Below, one piece after another: positions 16,460 through 24,700 of a stretch of 64,000 nucleotides of DNA; within the stretch, counting starts at the first letter, position 1; each line of letters starts with the position of its first letter. The notes below the pieces were generated by a model, which had not been told where the DNA came from, did no database searches, and was given only the letters and a program-made list of their open reading frames with translations. Origin of the DNA: Bradyrhizobium manausense (GTDB lineage: Bacteria; Pseudomonadota; Alphaproteobacteria; Rhizobiales; Xanthobacteraceae); NCBI RefSeq assembly GCF_001440035.1, contig NZ_LJYG01000090.1:26839-90838 (forward strand), in the 5' to 3' direction. The position numbers were made by a program, and so were the translations under genes.

Positions 16460-17317
16460 ATGAATCGGCCTCGCACCAAACGCCTCCCCATCGTCTTGCG
16501 CCGCCTTTCCTCGCGGCACAACCAGATTCTCTCTGCGCTCGCTCGCTATCGCTATCTCGATAGCAAGCACATATTTGCGCTCATCGGCTGCGAAAATAGC
16601 AACGCCAAGAGCGCACTGCGCAGGCTCTTTGACGCTGGGCTTATAAACCGCCTCTCCAACAATCTCTTTCGCCGCGACCGCCTCAAAGATCCGCAGGTAT
16701 ATGAAATTTCCGCCGAAGGGATCGCGTACCTGAAAAGCCGCGAACTACTCCCCGATCGCGCCATCTGGGTTAAATCCGGTTCGCGTGGGACGCCCGTTCA
16801 CAATCTCGTCGTCTGCCTTGCTCTCGCATCCTTCGAAGTTGCAGTCACCAAAGCTGGCCTGCGATTCATCCCCTGGGAAGCAATACTCACCCGCGCGCCC
16901 AGTGCCACGAAGCAGCTCAAGGCTCCCTTCCGTTTCCCGGTCACCAGCGGCGAGCTCATACCCGACGCCATTTGTAGCGTCGAGTATCCAAACGAATATC
17001 GCATGTTCTTTTGGGAGATCGACCTGAGCAATCACGGCGAGAAGGAGTACGCGACGAAGGCCCGCGGTTATCACGAGCTGATCTTCAAAGGCGTCTACAA
17101 GCGCCACCTCGGCGTTCAGCAGTTGATGAACGTGCTCACGATCACGACGAACACAGCCCGTCGCGACACCATGGCAAATCTCGCCAAGGATAAGCCGTTC
17201 CTGTTCAAGGTCGTGCCTGAATATGGGAGCTACGAAGCAGCTCCCGCACCCGCACAGTCAATTCTCGAGAATTGGCACCGTGCCATCCACCCGCCCGTAA
17301 ACCTGAAGGAGATCTAA
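16460..17317 (+). CDS. Replication-relaxation family protein
   Basis: The 285-residue protein starts with a winged helix (about 12-85: RRLSSRHNQILSALARYRY, then LRRLFDAGLINRL), followed by an alpha/beta domain with VHNLVVCLAL, LIPDAICSVE and FFWEIDLSNHGEKEY. This arrangement matches the Replic_Relax family found on plasmids and conjugative elements. The E-D / K pattern of the second half recalls a nuclease-like fold. In this element, which lacks a recognisable MOB relaxase, it is the best candidate for the protein that nicks or handles origin DNA. Its TAA is immediately followed by the ATG of the zinc-knuckle gene, so the two are co-transcribed. Confidence 0.8.
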   Translation: MNRPRTKRLPIVLRRLSSRHNQILSALARYRYLDSKHIFALIGCENSNAKSALRRLFDAGLINRLSNNLFRRDRLKDPQVYEISAEGIAYLKSRELLPDRAIWVKSGSRGTPVHNLVVCLALASFEVAVTKAGLRFIPWEAILTRAPSATKQLKAPFRFPVTSGELIPDAICSVEYPNEYRMFFWEIDLSNHGEKEYATKARGYHELIFKGVYKRHLGVQQLMNVLTITTNTARRDTMANLAKDKPFLFKVVPEYGSYEAAPAPAQSILENWHRAIHPPVNLKEI

Positions 17318-17515
17318 ATGGACTACGACATCAGTAAAGCGAAAGACCTTATCGAGAAGCGCGAAGACATCGACCGGCAGCTAGCTGAAATCTTCGGCGG
17401 TTCAGGCGCTGCAAAAACTCGCGCCGCGCAGAAGTGCTCTAAATGCAACAAGGAGGGCCATTCAGCACGAACCTGCCCGGAAAAAGAAACCGCTACTCAG
17501 TTGCCGGCACTCTAG
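17318..17515 (+). CDS. Small CCHC zinc-knuckle protein
   Basis: A 65-residue protein: a charged helix (about 1-25), a short linker, then CSKCNKEGHSARTC (about 40-53), a C-x2-C-x4-H-x4-C zinc knuckle. Such knuckles bind single-stranded nucleic acid and are common in eukaryotic and retroviral proteins but unusual in bacteria. The start codon follows the previous gene's stop directly, with a strong AAGGAG site 7 bp upstream. A single-strand-binding helper for the replication-relaxation protein is the simplest reading. A terminator follows at 17524. Confidence 0.8.
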   Translation: MDYDISKAKDLIEKREDIDRQLAEIFGGSGAAKTRAAQKCSKCNKEGHSARTCPEKETATQLPAL

Positions 17516-17523
17516 CCAACACA

Positions 17524-17550
17524 AAAGGCCCCGATCATATCGGGGCCTTT
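17524..17550. terminator. Bidirectional terminator
   Basis: AAAGGCCCCGAT and ATCGGGGCCTTT pair perfectly across three bases, with T-rich flanks on both strands. It lies between the zinc-knuckle gene and the leftward gene at 17556, ending both. Confidence 0.9.
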
Positions 17551-17555
17551 CTCTT

Positions 17556-17741
17556 TCAGTCCTTGTTCGGAAAGAGGACCAAGCGGCCGTCGATCGGCAG
17601 CGCGTGCAAGCTGATCGAGATGCCATCTTTGTCGACCGTCCAGGCCGCGCCAACTTCGTGATAGAAGTTGTTCGGCTCTTCGCCTTCCTTCGCGATGTTG
17701 CGTGATACGAAGACTTTGTAGTCGGGCTTACGGTTTGCCAC
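17556..17741 (-). CDS. Small conserved-looking protein, function unknown
   Basis: A 61-residue protein with ANRKPDYKVFVSRNI at the N-terminus, GAAWTVDKDGISISLHALP in the middle and DGRLVLFP at the end, looking like a small beta sheet. Similar small proteins are, from memory, common on rhizobial plasmids and islands, without known function. The GTG at 17741 is chosen because AAGGAG lies 9 bp upstream; the longer reading from 17777 has no such site. It is a single gene, convergent with the zinc-knuckle gene. Confidence 0.7.
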   Translation of the reverse strand: MANRKPDYKVFVSRNIAKEGEEPNNFYHEVGAAWTVDKDGISISLHALPIDGRLVLFPNKD

Positions 17742-17834
17742 AGGTACTCTCCTTTTGCGGGTTGCCTCTGGCCTCAATGGTACAATTCAAACCGGACGGA
17801 CCTTCTCGCTATCCCCACGTCGCTGGAGACTCCA

Positions 17835-18617
17835 ATGCCCTTCGTCGATTTCGCGGAGCTGAAGACCCGTGTCTCCTTGGAGGATGCCATGCGACTGCTT
17901 GGCCTCGCCCTCAAGGTGCACGGCAACCAACACCGAGGCCCCTGCCCGGCCTGCAAGTCAGGCGGCGAGCGCGCCTTGGTCATCACCCCTGGCCGAGGCT
18001 TCTACTGCTTCGCCAAGGGCGCAGGAGGCGACCAGATCGCTTTGGTGGCCCACATCCGGGGTTGCTCGCTTCCGGAAGCAGCGGCCTTCCTGGGTGGGAA
18101 CGGTACTGTTCCCACGACCGGCCGCCGGAACAGTACCAGTACCGTTCCTGCTACCGTTCCCCCTGCCCACCAGAAGAAGCCAGGTTTCGATCCGGAGACC
18201 TACGCGGCCAAGCTGGATCCCGCCCACGCGGCCCTGTCCGCGCTTGGGATCTCGGCCGAGACCTTTCGGGACTGGAAGGCCGGCTTTGCGAGCACCGGGA
18301 CCAACCGGGGCCGCTTGGCTATCGCGCTGCATGACCCGGCCGGGAACGTCCTCGGCTTCGCCGGACGCGCGCTCGGCACCGAGCAGCCGGTACTCACGAT
18401 CCCGAACGGGCTCAACCCGCAGGAGATCATCTTCGGGGCTCACCGGGTCGAAGCCGGCACCCTCTACCTGGTCCGGGACGTGCTCGACGTGTTGCGAGCG
18501 TACGAAGCCGGCGCAACAAACTGCGTGTGCTTCCTTTCGGAAATCTCCGGCTTGCAGGTCGAAATGCTGGCCGCCCTCATGGCGACCAAGCACTGCGACA
18601 CCCTGGAGCTCTTCTGA
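17835..18617 (+). CDS. CHC2 zinc-finger primase-like protein
   Basis: The N-terminal 95 residues are a DnaG-type CHC2 zinc-binding domain: CPAC, then GRGFYCFAKGAGGDQIALV. A low-complexity linker (about 90-115, rich in Ser, Thr, Val, Pro) leads to a Toprim-like region with LYLVRDVLDVLRAYEAGA, where the catalytic Glu expected for Toprim is not evident. At 260 residues it lacks the helicase part of larger plasmid primases. The linker DNA contains mirrored words GGAACGGTACTGTTCC and GGTACTGGTACTGTTCC (the latter on the minus strand), suggesting expansion by repeat. It could prime replication or lagging-strand synthesis after transfer. A terminator follows. Confidence 0.75.
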   Translation: MPFVDFAELKTRVSLEDAMRLLGLALKVHGNQHRGPCPACKSGGERALVITPGRGFYCFAKGAGGDQIALVAHIRGCSLPEAAAFLGGNGTVPTTGRRNSTSTVPATVPPAHQKKPGFDPETYAAKLDPAHAALSALGISAETFRDWKAGFASTGTNRGRLAIALHDPAGNVLGFAGRALGTEQPVLTIPNGLNPQEIIFGAHRVEAGTLYLVRDVLDVLRAYEAGATNCVCFLSEISGLQVEMLAALMATKHCDTLELF

Positions 18618-18623
18618 ACATAG

Positions 18624-18649
18624 AGGCCCGCCGCGTGCGGGCCTTTCTT
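18624..18649 (+). terminator. Rho-independent terminator
   Basis: AGGCCCGC and GCGGGCCT form an eight-base-pair stem around CGCGT, followed by TTCTT. It ends the primase-like transcript. Confidence 0.85.
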
Positions 18650-18705
18650 CTCCCTACTGCCCGGCATCCGTGACCTCTCGGGTGCCGCCAGTGAGGAGAA
18701 GCGTT

Positions 18706-19044
18706 ATGAGTGACGAGCAGGACAAGACGGCTCGCATCCGCGAGCTGAATGATGCCTTCCGCAAGACGTTTGCCGGCGGCAGAATGATGATGTCGGCTAG
18801 CGTCGCCGCTTTGCCACACATGGTGCGGTCGGCCGCTTGGTTGAAAGTGTCGGAATTCAACGAGTGGGATGCCGGAAACGATCCTTACCATGAGCACGAC
18901 TTTCTCACATTCGAGCTGTGCAATCGCAAGTTCTTTTGGAAATGCGACTACTACGCGCCCGACATGCAGACTGGATCTGAAGATCCTTCCGATCCAGCGA
19001 AGACCGCACGCGTCGGACTGCTTATGCTCGCGGAGGACTATTGA
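18706..19044 (+). CDS. DUF3768 family protein
   Basis: The 112-residue protein follows the DUF3768 pattern: DKTARIRELNDAFRKTF, then GGRMMMSASVAALP, NDPYHEHDFLTFEL, FFWKCDYY and a C-terminal LLMLAEDY. The family is frequent on alphaproteobacterial plasmids and islands; its function is not known. The ATG at 18706 has GAGGAG upstream. It is a single gene between two terminators. Confidence 0.88.
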   Translation: MSDEQDKTARIRELNDAFRKTFAGGRMMMSASVAALPHMVRSAAWLKVSEFNEWDAGNDPYHEHDFLTFELCNRKFFWKCDYYAPDMQTGSEDPSDPAKTARVGLLMLAEDY

Positions 19045-19052
19045 GCCCGTTG

Positions 19053-19083
19053 CGGCAGCCTAACGAGGGCTGCCGTTTCCTTT
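19053..19083 (+). terminator. Rho-independent terminator
   Basis: CGGCAGCC and GGCTGCCG form an eight-base-pair stem with a seven-base loop, followed by TTTCCTTTT. It ends the DUF3768 transcript. Confidence 0.85.
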
Positions 19084-19130
19084 TGTCGACGTGTCAGCCC
19101 GGCCTACGACGTCAGTCGCGATCTGCTGCA

Positions 19131-19631
19131 TCAAAACATTCCGAGGTACATAGAATTTCGCGGGTCGGAGAAATCCAGACTTGGCTTGTATGGAGCAATC
19201 TTCTGCACCAAGAAGTGTAGATCTCGTCTAACTTGCTCCATCTTTATGAAATGGGCGTCGCAATCCTTTTCGCTCCAAGCGACTATTTCCTTCTTTAGAG
19301 CGCCCTTGGCTGTATTGCGTCGGAACTCTACCCCATCCGGCGCGTGCCCCTCGAACATCGAATGAGCTACGATTTGCCGTAAGTCATTCACTCTTGCGAC
19401 ATCCGAGAAAGCCTCTCGAATGGCTTTCTCCTTGCTGCCGTCGTCTTGGGCATTGAGCGCGGTCTTCACGATGTTGCACTTTTTGAAGAAGTCGATCGAG
19501 GCCGTCAGAATTAGCGAATTATCTTTCTCAAGCTCAAACAATTTCCCGATTGCGATATCTAGCTCACCTTCGATTTGCGCAAACAGATGCAAAAACTTGC
19601 CAGCCAGATAACATGCACGATCTAATGACAC
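19131..19631 (-). CDS. Helical protein with a HEPN-like RQIVAH motif
   Basis: I do not recognise a named family. The 166-residue protein looks all-helical; a helix with GKFLHLFAQIEGELDIAIGK is followed by NDLRQIVAHSMFEG (His about 90), fitting Rx4H of HEPN ribonucleases. HEPN proteins of this shape occur as abortive-infection or toxin components. The GTG at 19631 has AGGAG just upstream. No antitoxin-like partner is directly adjacent; it lies among single-gene units. The nuclease reading rests on one motif. Confidence 0.55.
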   Translation of the reverse strand: MSLDRACYLAGKFLHLFAQIEGELDIAIGKLFELEKDNSLILTASIDFFKKCNIVKTALNAQDDGSKEKAIREAFSDVARVNDLRQIVAHSMFEGHAPDGVEFRRNTAKGALKKEIVAWSEKDCDAHFIKMEQVRRDLHFLVQKIAPYKPSLDFSDPRNSMYLGMF

Positions 19632-19882
19632 ACGCGTCTCCTATCAATCATTCTTCATGCGCTAACCACCATAGCAATGAAGTCGCTTTCGAGGAACGAG
19701 CGCTCGATGGCAAGGGTGTAAAATAGTTAGAGCCCTGCCCCTTCCCACCTAGGCCAATCGGTCAGCTAAACGCACTGGCGAGTGTTATGCCCCGTTGGGG
19801 GACCGTCGAGACACGCCCCGACTACGTTCGATTCGTAGCGGTGCTCCACCAGTGGGGCAGGGCTAACTCATTCAGGAGAGTA
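19632..19882. other. Intergenic region with a long structured leader before the HExxH gene
   Basis: GCCCTGCCCC (19732-19741) pairs perfectly with GGGGCAGGGC (19854-19863), enclosing 112 bases with smaller stems, for example CTACG/CGTAG near 19822 and 19834. The right arm ends 19 bp before the start codon at 19883, so a transcript would carry a closed structured leader next to the ribosome-binding site. No known riboswitch class was recognised. Confidence 0.45.
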
Positions 19883-20269
19883 ATGATGCTCATACCGTAT
19901 GTACTTCCCATGCTCCTGCAAACACACGTCCGCGGTCTGTTCGTTGTCCAGGAGCAATTCGACCCTACCGAATTCGCGAAGCTGGTCGAGCAGTCCGGTA
20001 TCATTCCAAAGAAGCTGATAGCGGACTACAGCACGGACTACGAGGAGGCCGCGGAGTACCAGGGAGCCTCGATCTTTCGAGACGTTCAGCTTCCGTGGAT
20101 CATTGTCATCTTCAAGTCCGTGCCACGGGAGATTCGCGGCACGGCTCTGCATGAGATCGCCCACTTGGCCGATCACATGACCTGCAACTCCGAAAACCGC
20201 GCCCGCTTCATTGAGCACGTCTACATGACGTTTTCCGATGACCTGGACGTTCGGCTGGCTCGTCAATAA
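19883..20269 (+). CDS. Small HExxH metalloprotease-like protein
   Basis: A 128-residue protein with a central WIIVIFKSVP strand and the zincin motif HEIAHLADH (HExxH plus a third His), followed by a helix with CNSENRARFIEHVY. It has no signal peptide, although the start MMLIPYVLPMLL is hydrophobic. Starts at 19883 and 19886 have AGGAG 6-9 bp upstream; the longer frame from 19787 runs through the structured leader and is not preferred. ImmA/IrrE-type proteins on mobile elements use such motifs to cut repressors, but no adjacent HTH repressor is seen, so the target is unknown. Confidence 0.65.
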   Translation: MMLIPYVLPMLLQTHVRGLFVVQEQFDPTEFAKLVEQSGIIPKKLIADYSTDYEEAAEYQGASIFRDVQLPWIIVIFKSVPREIRGTALHEIAHLADHMTCNSENRARFIEHVYMTFSDDLDVRLARQ

Positions 20270-20293
20270 GGCGAGCCTCTTCTTTTCAACCAA

Positions 20294-20482
20294 CTAGCGC
20301 CGATGACCAAGCCTAATTCCGAGCTTGAGCGCCTTTTGCCGCAGCGAGCCTTCGGAGCGCTTTGTAAGTTTCGCAATCTTTGCGACGGGCGTCTTCGCCT
20401 TCGAATGAGTGCGCAGCTCTTTCACGTCCGCCTTGGTATATTCCCGACGAACGATAGTCTTCTTCTTTACTTTCTTAGCCAC
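20294..20482 (-). CDS. Small basic protein with HTH-like C-terminus
   Basis: A 62-residue, very basic protein: AKKVKKKTIVRREYTKADVK, then AKTPVAKIAKLTKRSEGSL, which looks like a small helix-turn-helix. Similar small proteins are, from memory, widespread in alphaproteobacteria without assigned function. The GTG at 20482 is chosen because AGGAG lies 6 bp upstream; the longer reading to 20545 is not needed. It is convergent with the HExxH gene. Confidence 0.7.
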   Translation of the reverse strand: MAKKVKKKTIVRREYTKADVKELRTHSKAKTPVAKIAKLTKRSEGSLRQKALKLGIRLGHRR

Positions 20483-20637
20483 GCACTGCTCCTGATTTAT
20501 ATGAGGCGTTCTTCTAGCACGCATAAACGTGCCGGCAAGTAACATCCGTCTTCAACACTGAGCCAAGCTGAGACTCGACGGATACTGAGCAATGTCAAAT
20601 GAGCAAAGCGATGCTAATATAACGGCATACAACCGCT

Positions 20638-21699
20638 ATGCGTTTTCAGCCAAGCTATGTTTTTCGTGGGCTCCTAGTCGCGCTATTCTTTGTTGCTGCC
20701 TGGCAACCGGCCCTCGCGTCGACCGGCACGATCGATGCCACCAATCATTACGCATGGGACGACAACGGAGGCTACGTAAACTGGAATGCAAATGGTGGCA
20801 ACGTAACCGTCACCGACACTGGGCTTACTGGCTACATCTGGTCGGCAGGGTTTGGCTGGATCAATCTGGCGCCCGATCAGGGCGGCATAACAAACAGCTC
20901 CGGCACTCTAGGCGGCTATGCCTGGGGAGCTAACACCGGTTGGATCAACTTTACCGGCGTCACGATCGACAGCAGCGGGCGCTTCCACGGTCAAACAACC
21001 GCACAATCGCTCTTTGGCACGATGACCTTTGACTGCACCTACTGCAACGTCACCACCACGTGGCGCAATTCATCCACCGCAGCCGCAAATACCGACACCG
21101 GTGGTAGCGGCACCATCAGCGGCGCGCAGTCGTACGGGTATCAAAGCCCCGCAACCGGCAGCGCTGCCGTATCGACCACACCTTCGTCACTAGTCCCAAC
21201 CACGCCGCCACCGACTGCCACCAAGCCAAAGTCTGGCCCAACCGGCGGCTCAACAGTACCGGCCCATCTAACGCCCAGCATCACCTTGACCATCTACACC
21301 AGCCCCACGGCAGTCGTAGACAAGCCTCTCGCGCTCAACATCACCCTCAACGATACGAAGCGCTCGCAAGACGTATCCTATGCCTACCGCGTGTATCGCG
21401 CCGACGGCTCGATAGCGTATTCAATTACCGGAACGCTTGTCCCTGCCGCATCACCGGCCTTCAGCGTCAGCATTCCAACCAGTGGCCTTGGCGCGGGTGC
21501 CTACACGATCGGCGTGTCCGCGCAGTATGGCCAGCAATCCATCGTATCAGAAACGCTGCCGGTCACCTTGTATGCGACCACGGCCGACGCCTCCAAGCAC
21601 GTGTCAGATACGACGGCCACATCGGCAGCCACCCCGTCGTGTTCGTGGCTAACATGCTGGTGGCGGAGGATAGTCGCTCTCTTGAAACGAGTGCTGTAG
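20638..21699 (+). CDS. Large secreted protein of unknown function
   Basis: The 353-residue protein has a signal peptide (about 1-28, cut after PALAS). A Gly/Asn/Trp-rich region (about 30-140) follows with repeated motifs: HYAWDDNGGYVNW, GYIWSAGFGWINL, GYAWGANTGWINFTG and FDCTYC. A Ser/Thr/Pro-rich linker (about 170-215) leads to an Ig-like beta domain (about 220-325) and a C-terminus with a cysteine pair and WWRRIVALLKRVL. This W-x-GWI pattern is one I associate with secreted proteins of Parcubacteria/CPR genomes. It is followed 70 bp later by the S74-domain protein, likely a surface-structure partner. Confidence 0.7.
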   Translation: MRFQPSYVFRGLLVALFFVAAWQPALASTGTIDATNHYAWDDNGGYVNWNANGGNVTVTDTGLTGYIWSAGFGWINLAPDQGGITNSSGTLGGYAWGANTGWINFTGVTIDSSGRFHGQTTAQSLFGTMTFDCTYCNVTTTWRNSSTAAANTDTGGSGTISGAQSYGYQSPATGSAAVSTTPSSLVPTTPPPTATKPKSGPTGGSTVPAHLTPSITLTIYTSPTAVVDKPLALNITLNDTKRSQDVSYAYRVYRADGSIAYSITGTLVPAASPAFSVSIPTSGLGAGAYTIGVSAQYGQQSIVSETLPVTLYATTADASKHVSDTTATSAATPSCSWLTCWWRRIVALLKRVL

Positions 21700-21769
21700 C
21701 TCTCACCCTCGTACTTTCCTGTTTAATTAAGCGCCGTGCTACACTGAAATATCCGGCCGCGATTTAAAT

Positions 21770-24700
21770 ATGAAATCCAAACCCGCCCTTGCTTCATCAC
21801 TCCTATACCTTGGCCTCTTCCTCCCTGCAGTAGCCTCCGCATCCTACCAACCCGGCCAAACGTTGAACCCGACGTGCCCGCCGAGCGATGGCACGTGCAT
21901 TGTCGTAGCCTCGACCAGTCAATGGGCAACGAGCGGCGCAAACATTTCCTACACTGCAGGCAACGTCGGCATTGGCACGACGTCCCTATCGTCACTTCTC
22001 ACGATCGACTCCACCTCAACCTTAGGCAGCATCATCCGGCTTTCTAACGCGGACATCGGCGGCCACATTTACGATCTCATTTCCACGGGATCGGCAAACA
22101 CGAGCGGCGCGGGTCGCTTTGACATCTACGACAAGACCACTGGCCTCAGCCGCCTCTCAATCACGTCGGGCGGAAATGTCGGCGTCGGAACGACATCGCC
22201 ATCATCGCTGTTCGCCGTAGCTGGCTCTGCTTACTTAGCCGGCTCACTCAACACCGGCGATGCAAGCACCACGCGTTCTAATCTGGGATTGAGCTACGCA
22301 ACGAATAGCAGTGCAGTCTATTCGGCATATAGCATCGTCGCGTGGGGTGACAGCCTCACTTCCGGCAACGAGGACGGCACCGGAGTCACCTACCCTTCTT
22401 CTCTCTCAAGCGACCTCTCGGGCCGAACCGTTACCAACAAAGGTGTGGGCGGCCAGACGTCAACACAGATTGGTGTTCGGCAAGGAGGCGTCTCAACAAC
22501 CGCAACAATTTCAGGCGGCCAAATCCCAGCATCGGGTGGCGTGACCGTTACTTTCCCAACCGGTTACGAACCGGTTACCTCGCAAGGACCTTCAGGAGGC
22601 GTAAGCGGCACAATCTCAGGAGTGTATGGAACAGTCACGTACTCCGGAGGGACCTACACCTTTACACGAGCGACTTCTGGAAGCGCCGTAAACGTATCGT
22701 CCGCAACTTTTGTTGTCGACACCGGCACATACAGCAACAACACCGCTATCATTTGGGCTGGCAGAAACAACTATTCGAGCCCTTCCCAAGTGGAGTCCGA
22801 TATTGCGGCCATGGTCGCGGCGCTTGGCGCAAACTCTCACTACCTGATCCTTTCAATTCTCAACGGCGAGTTTGGCTCAAATGAGTACTCCGGGGGATCT
22901 GGCTATAACCAAATCGTCAGCATCAACAGCTATTTGGCCTCGACCTATCCTGGGCACTACCTTGATATCCGGAGCTATCTCATTCAGCACGGCTTGAGTG
23001 ACGCAGGAATTGCCACTTCCTCGCAAGATCTTACGGATATTGGTCACGATATCCCACCAACCGATCTGCGCTATGACAGCATTCACCTCAATGCAGCCGG
23101 CTACAGGATAGTCGCCCAGCAAGTTGCCAACTTCGTCAGCGGCACCCTCGACACTTCCAACTCATCAGGAGTTCTCACGCCTAGTTCGTTGATGTCCGTT
23201 TTTGCTTCGCCCTACGCCTTGGGCACTTCGGTCCGCAGCGCAGGAGCATTCTCAGCCATAGGAATTGGCACAAGTTCGCCTTCAACCGGCCTAACAATCA
23301 CCGGCGGCAATGTCACATTCGCTCAAGACAATGGCATTCTTTATCTCAAACAATCTAATCTAAACGGTGCGGCTGGCTTGCAAGTGAGCGGCAACGGCAA
23401 CTATGTTCAAACGCTTGGCACCGGATTGGTCCCCAACTCCGACAACGTACAGTCTTTTGGTGTAGGTCCCACGCAACAGCGATACTATGCTGCCTTCCTT
23501 GGGACCGGTCCGTCGACCATCGCCGGCAGCTTGAGTATTGGAACCACTACACAGTCATCGCCGAGCAATGGCCTCCTGGTTTGGGGGAACGTCGCAGTTG
23601 GCACGACATCATCATCACAGAAGCTGTATGTCGCTGGCGGCAACGTGCAGATCGAAAATGGAAGACAGTATCTCACTAAAGACGCGAGCGGCAACAGCAT
23701 GTTTGTTGCCAATACTTTAGGAAGTGATCTGTACTTGGGAGGCAACTATGTGAACAACCTTTATCTTGGGACGGGGTTCACTGGAGAGTCTCAGGCACTT
23801 ACCATCCTCAATGGAGGCAATGTTGGTATCGGCACGATCAACCCGGCTTATACTCTCGACGTTGCAAAATCGCTTAGCGCCGGAAATGTCGATGCCATCA
23901 GAGTGATCAACAATACCACCCAGGCGCTGGGTAATGCCGTATCCATCCTTCTGTCCGACAGCAACTCGACAACGGATCTTGGAGCCAAGATACAAGCAGT
24001 CACCGAGAACGCGACCGGAGGCAATAGACAATCGGGATTGGCTATCCTCACCTCTTATCAAGGCGCATCTACGACACCTTTGGAAAGAGTACGCATTACC
24101 GGCACTGGCAGTGTTGGCGTTGGGACCACATCACCTACGTCAAAGTTGGAAGTGGTTGGTAATATTCAAATCTCAAATAGCGGCGGTGGCATCTACTTCC
24201 GTAACAGCGACACAACTGGCGGCAACAGCTTGGTGTTGGCCGGTGATGGTACAACGCTGCAAATTGGCGGCAGCTTCGTACCGTATCCGGACAATACATA
24301 CACCCTTGGTATCGCGAGCCAACGCTGGGCTGCCTTAAATGTCGGTACAGGCGCTGCGACTTTCGGCGGCTCGGCAACGGTGGCCGGCAATTTTTCTGTC
24401 GGCACTACAACGACTAGCGGCAACAAAATCGCGATTACCGGGGGCAACGTCCTATTTGCTCAGGATAATGGGACACTCCTATTTAGAAAATCAGATAGCA
24501 CCGGCTCCGCTGGACTTCAGACCAGCGGCAACGGAAATTACGTGCAAGCGATGGGTAGCGGCTTTCTCCCGCAGACTGACAACACTCTCTCGCTCGGGTT
24601 TAGCGCGACTAGTCAGAGATGGTTCTCGCTTTACGTAGGCACAGGCGCATCTTCTTTCGCAGGAACATTGGCCGTTGGTACATCAACATCCTACTCAAAG

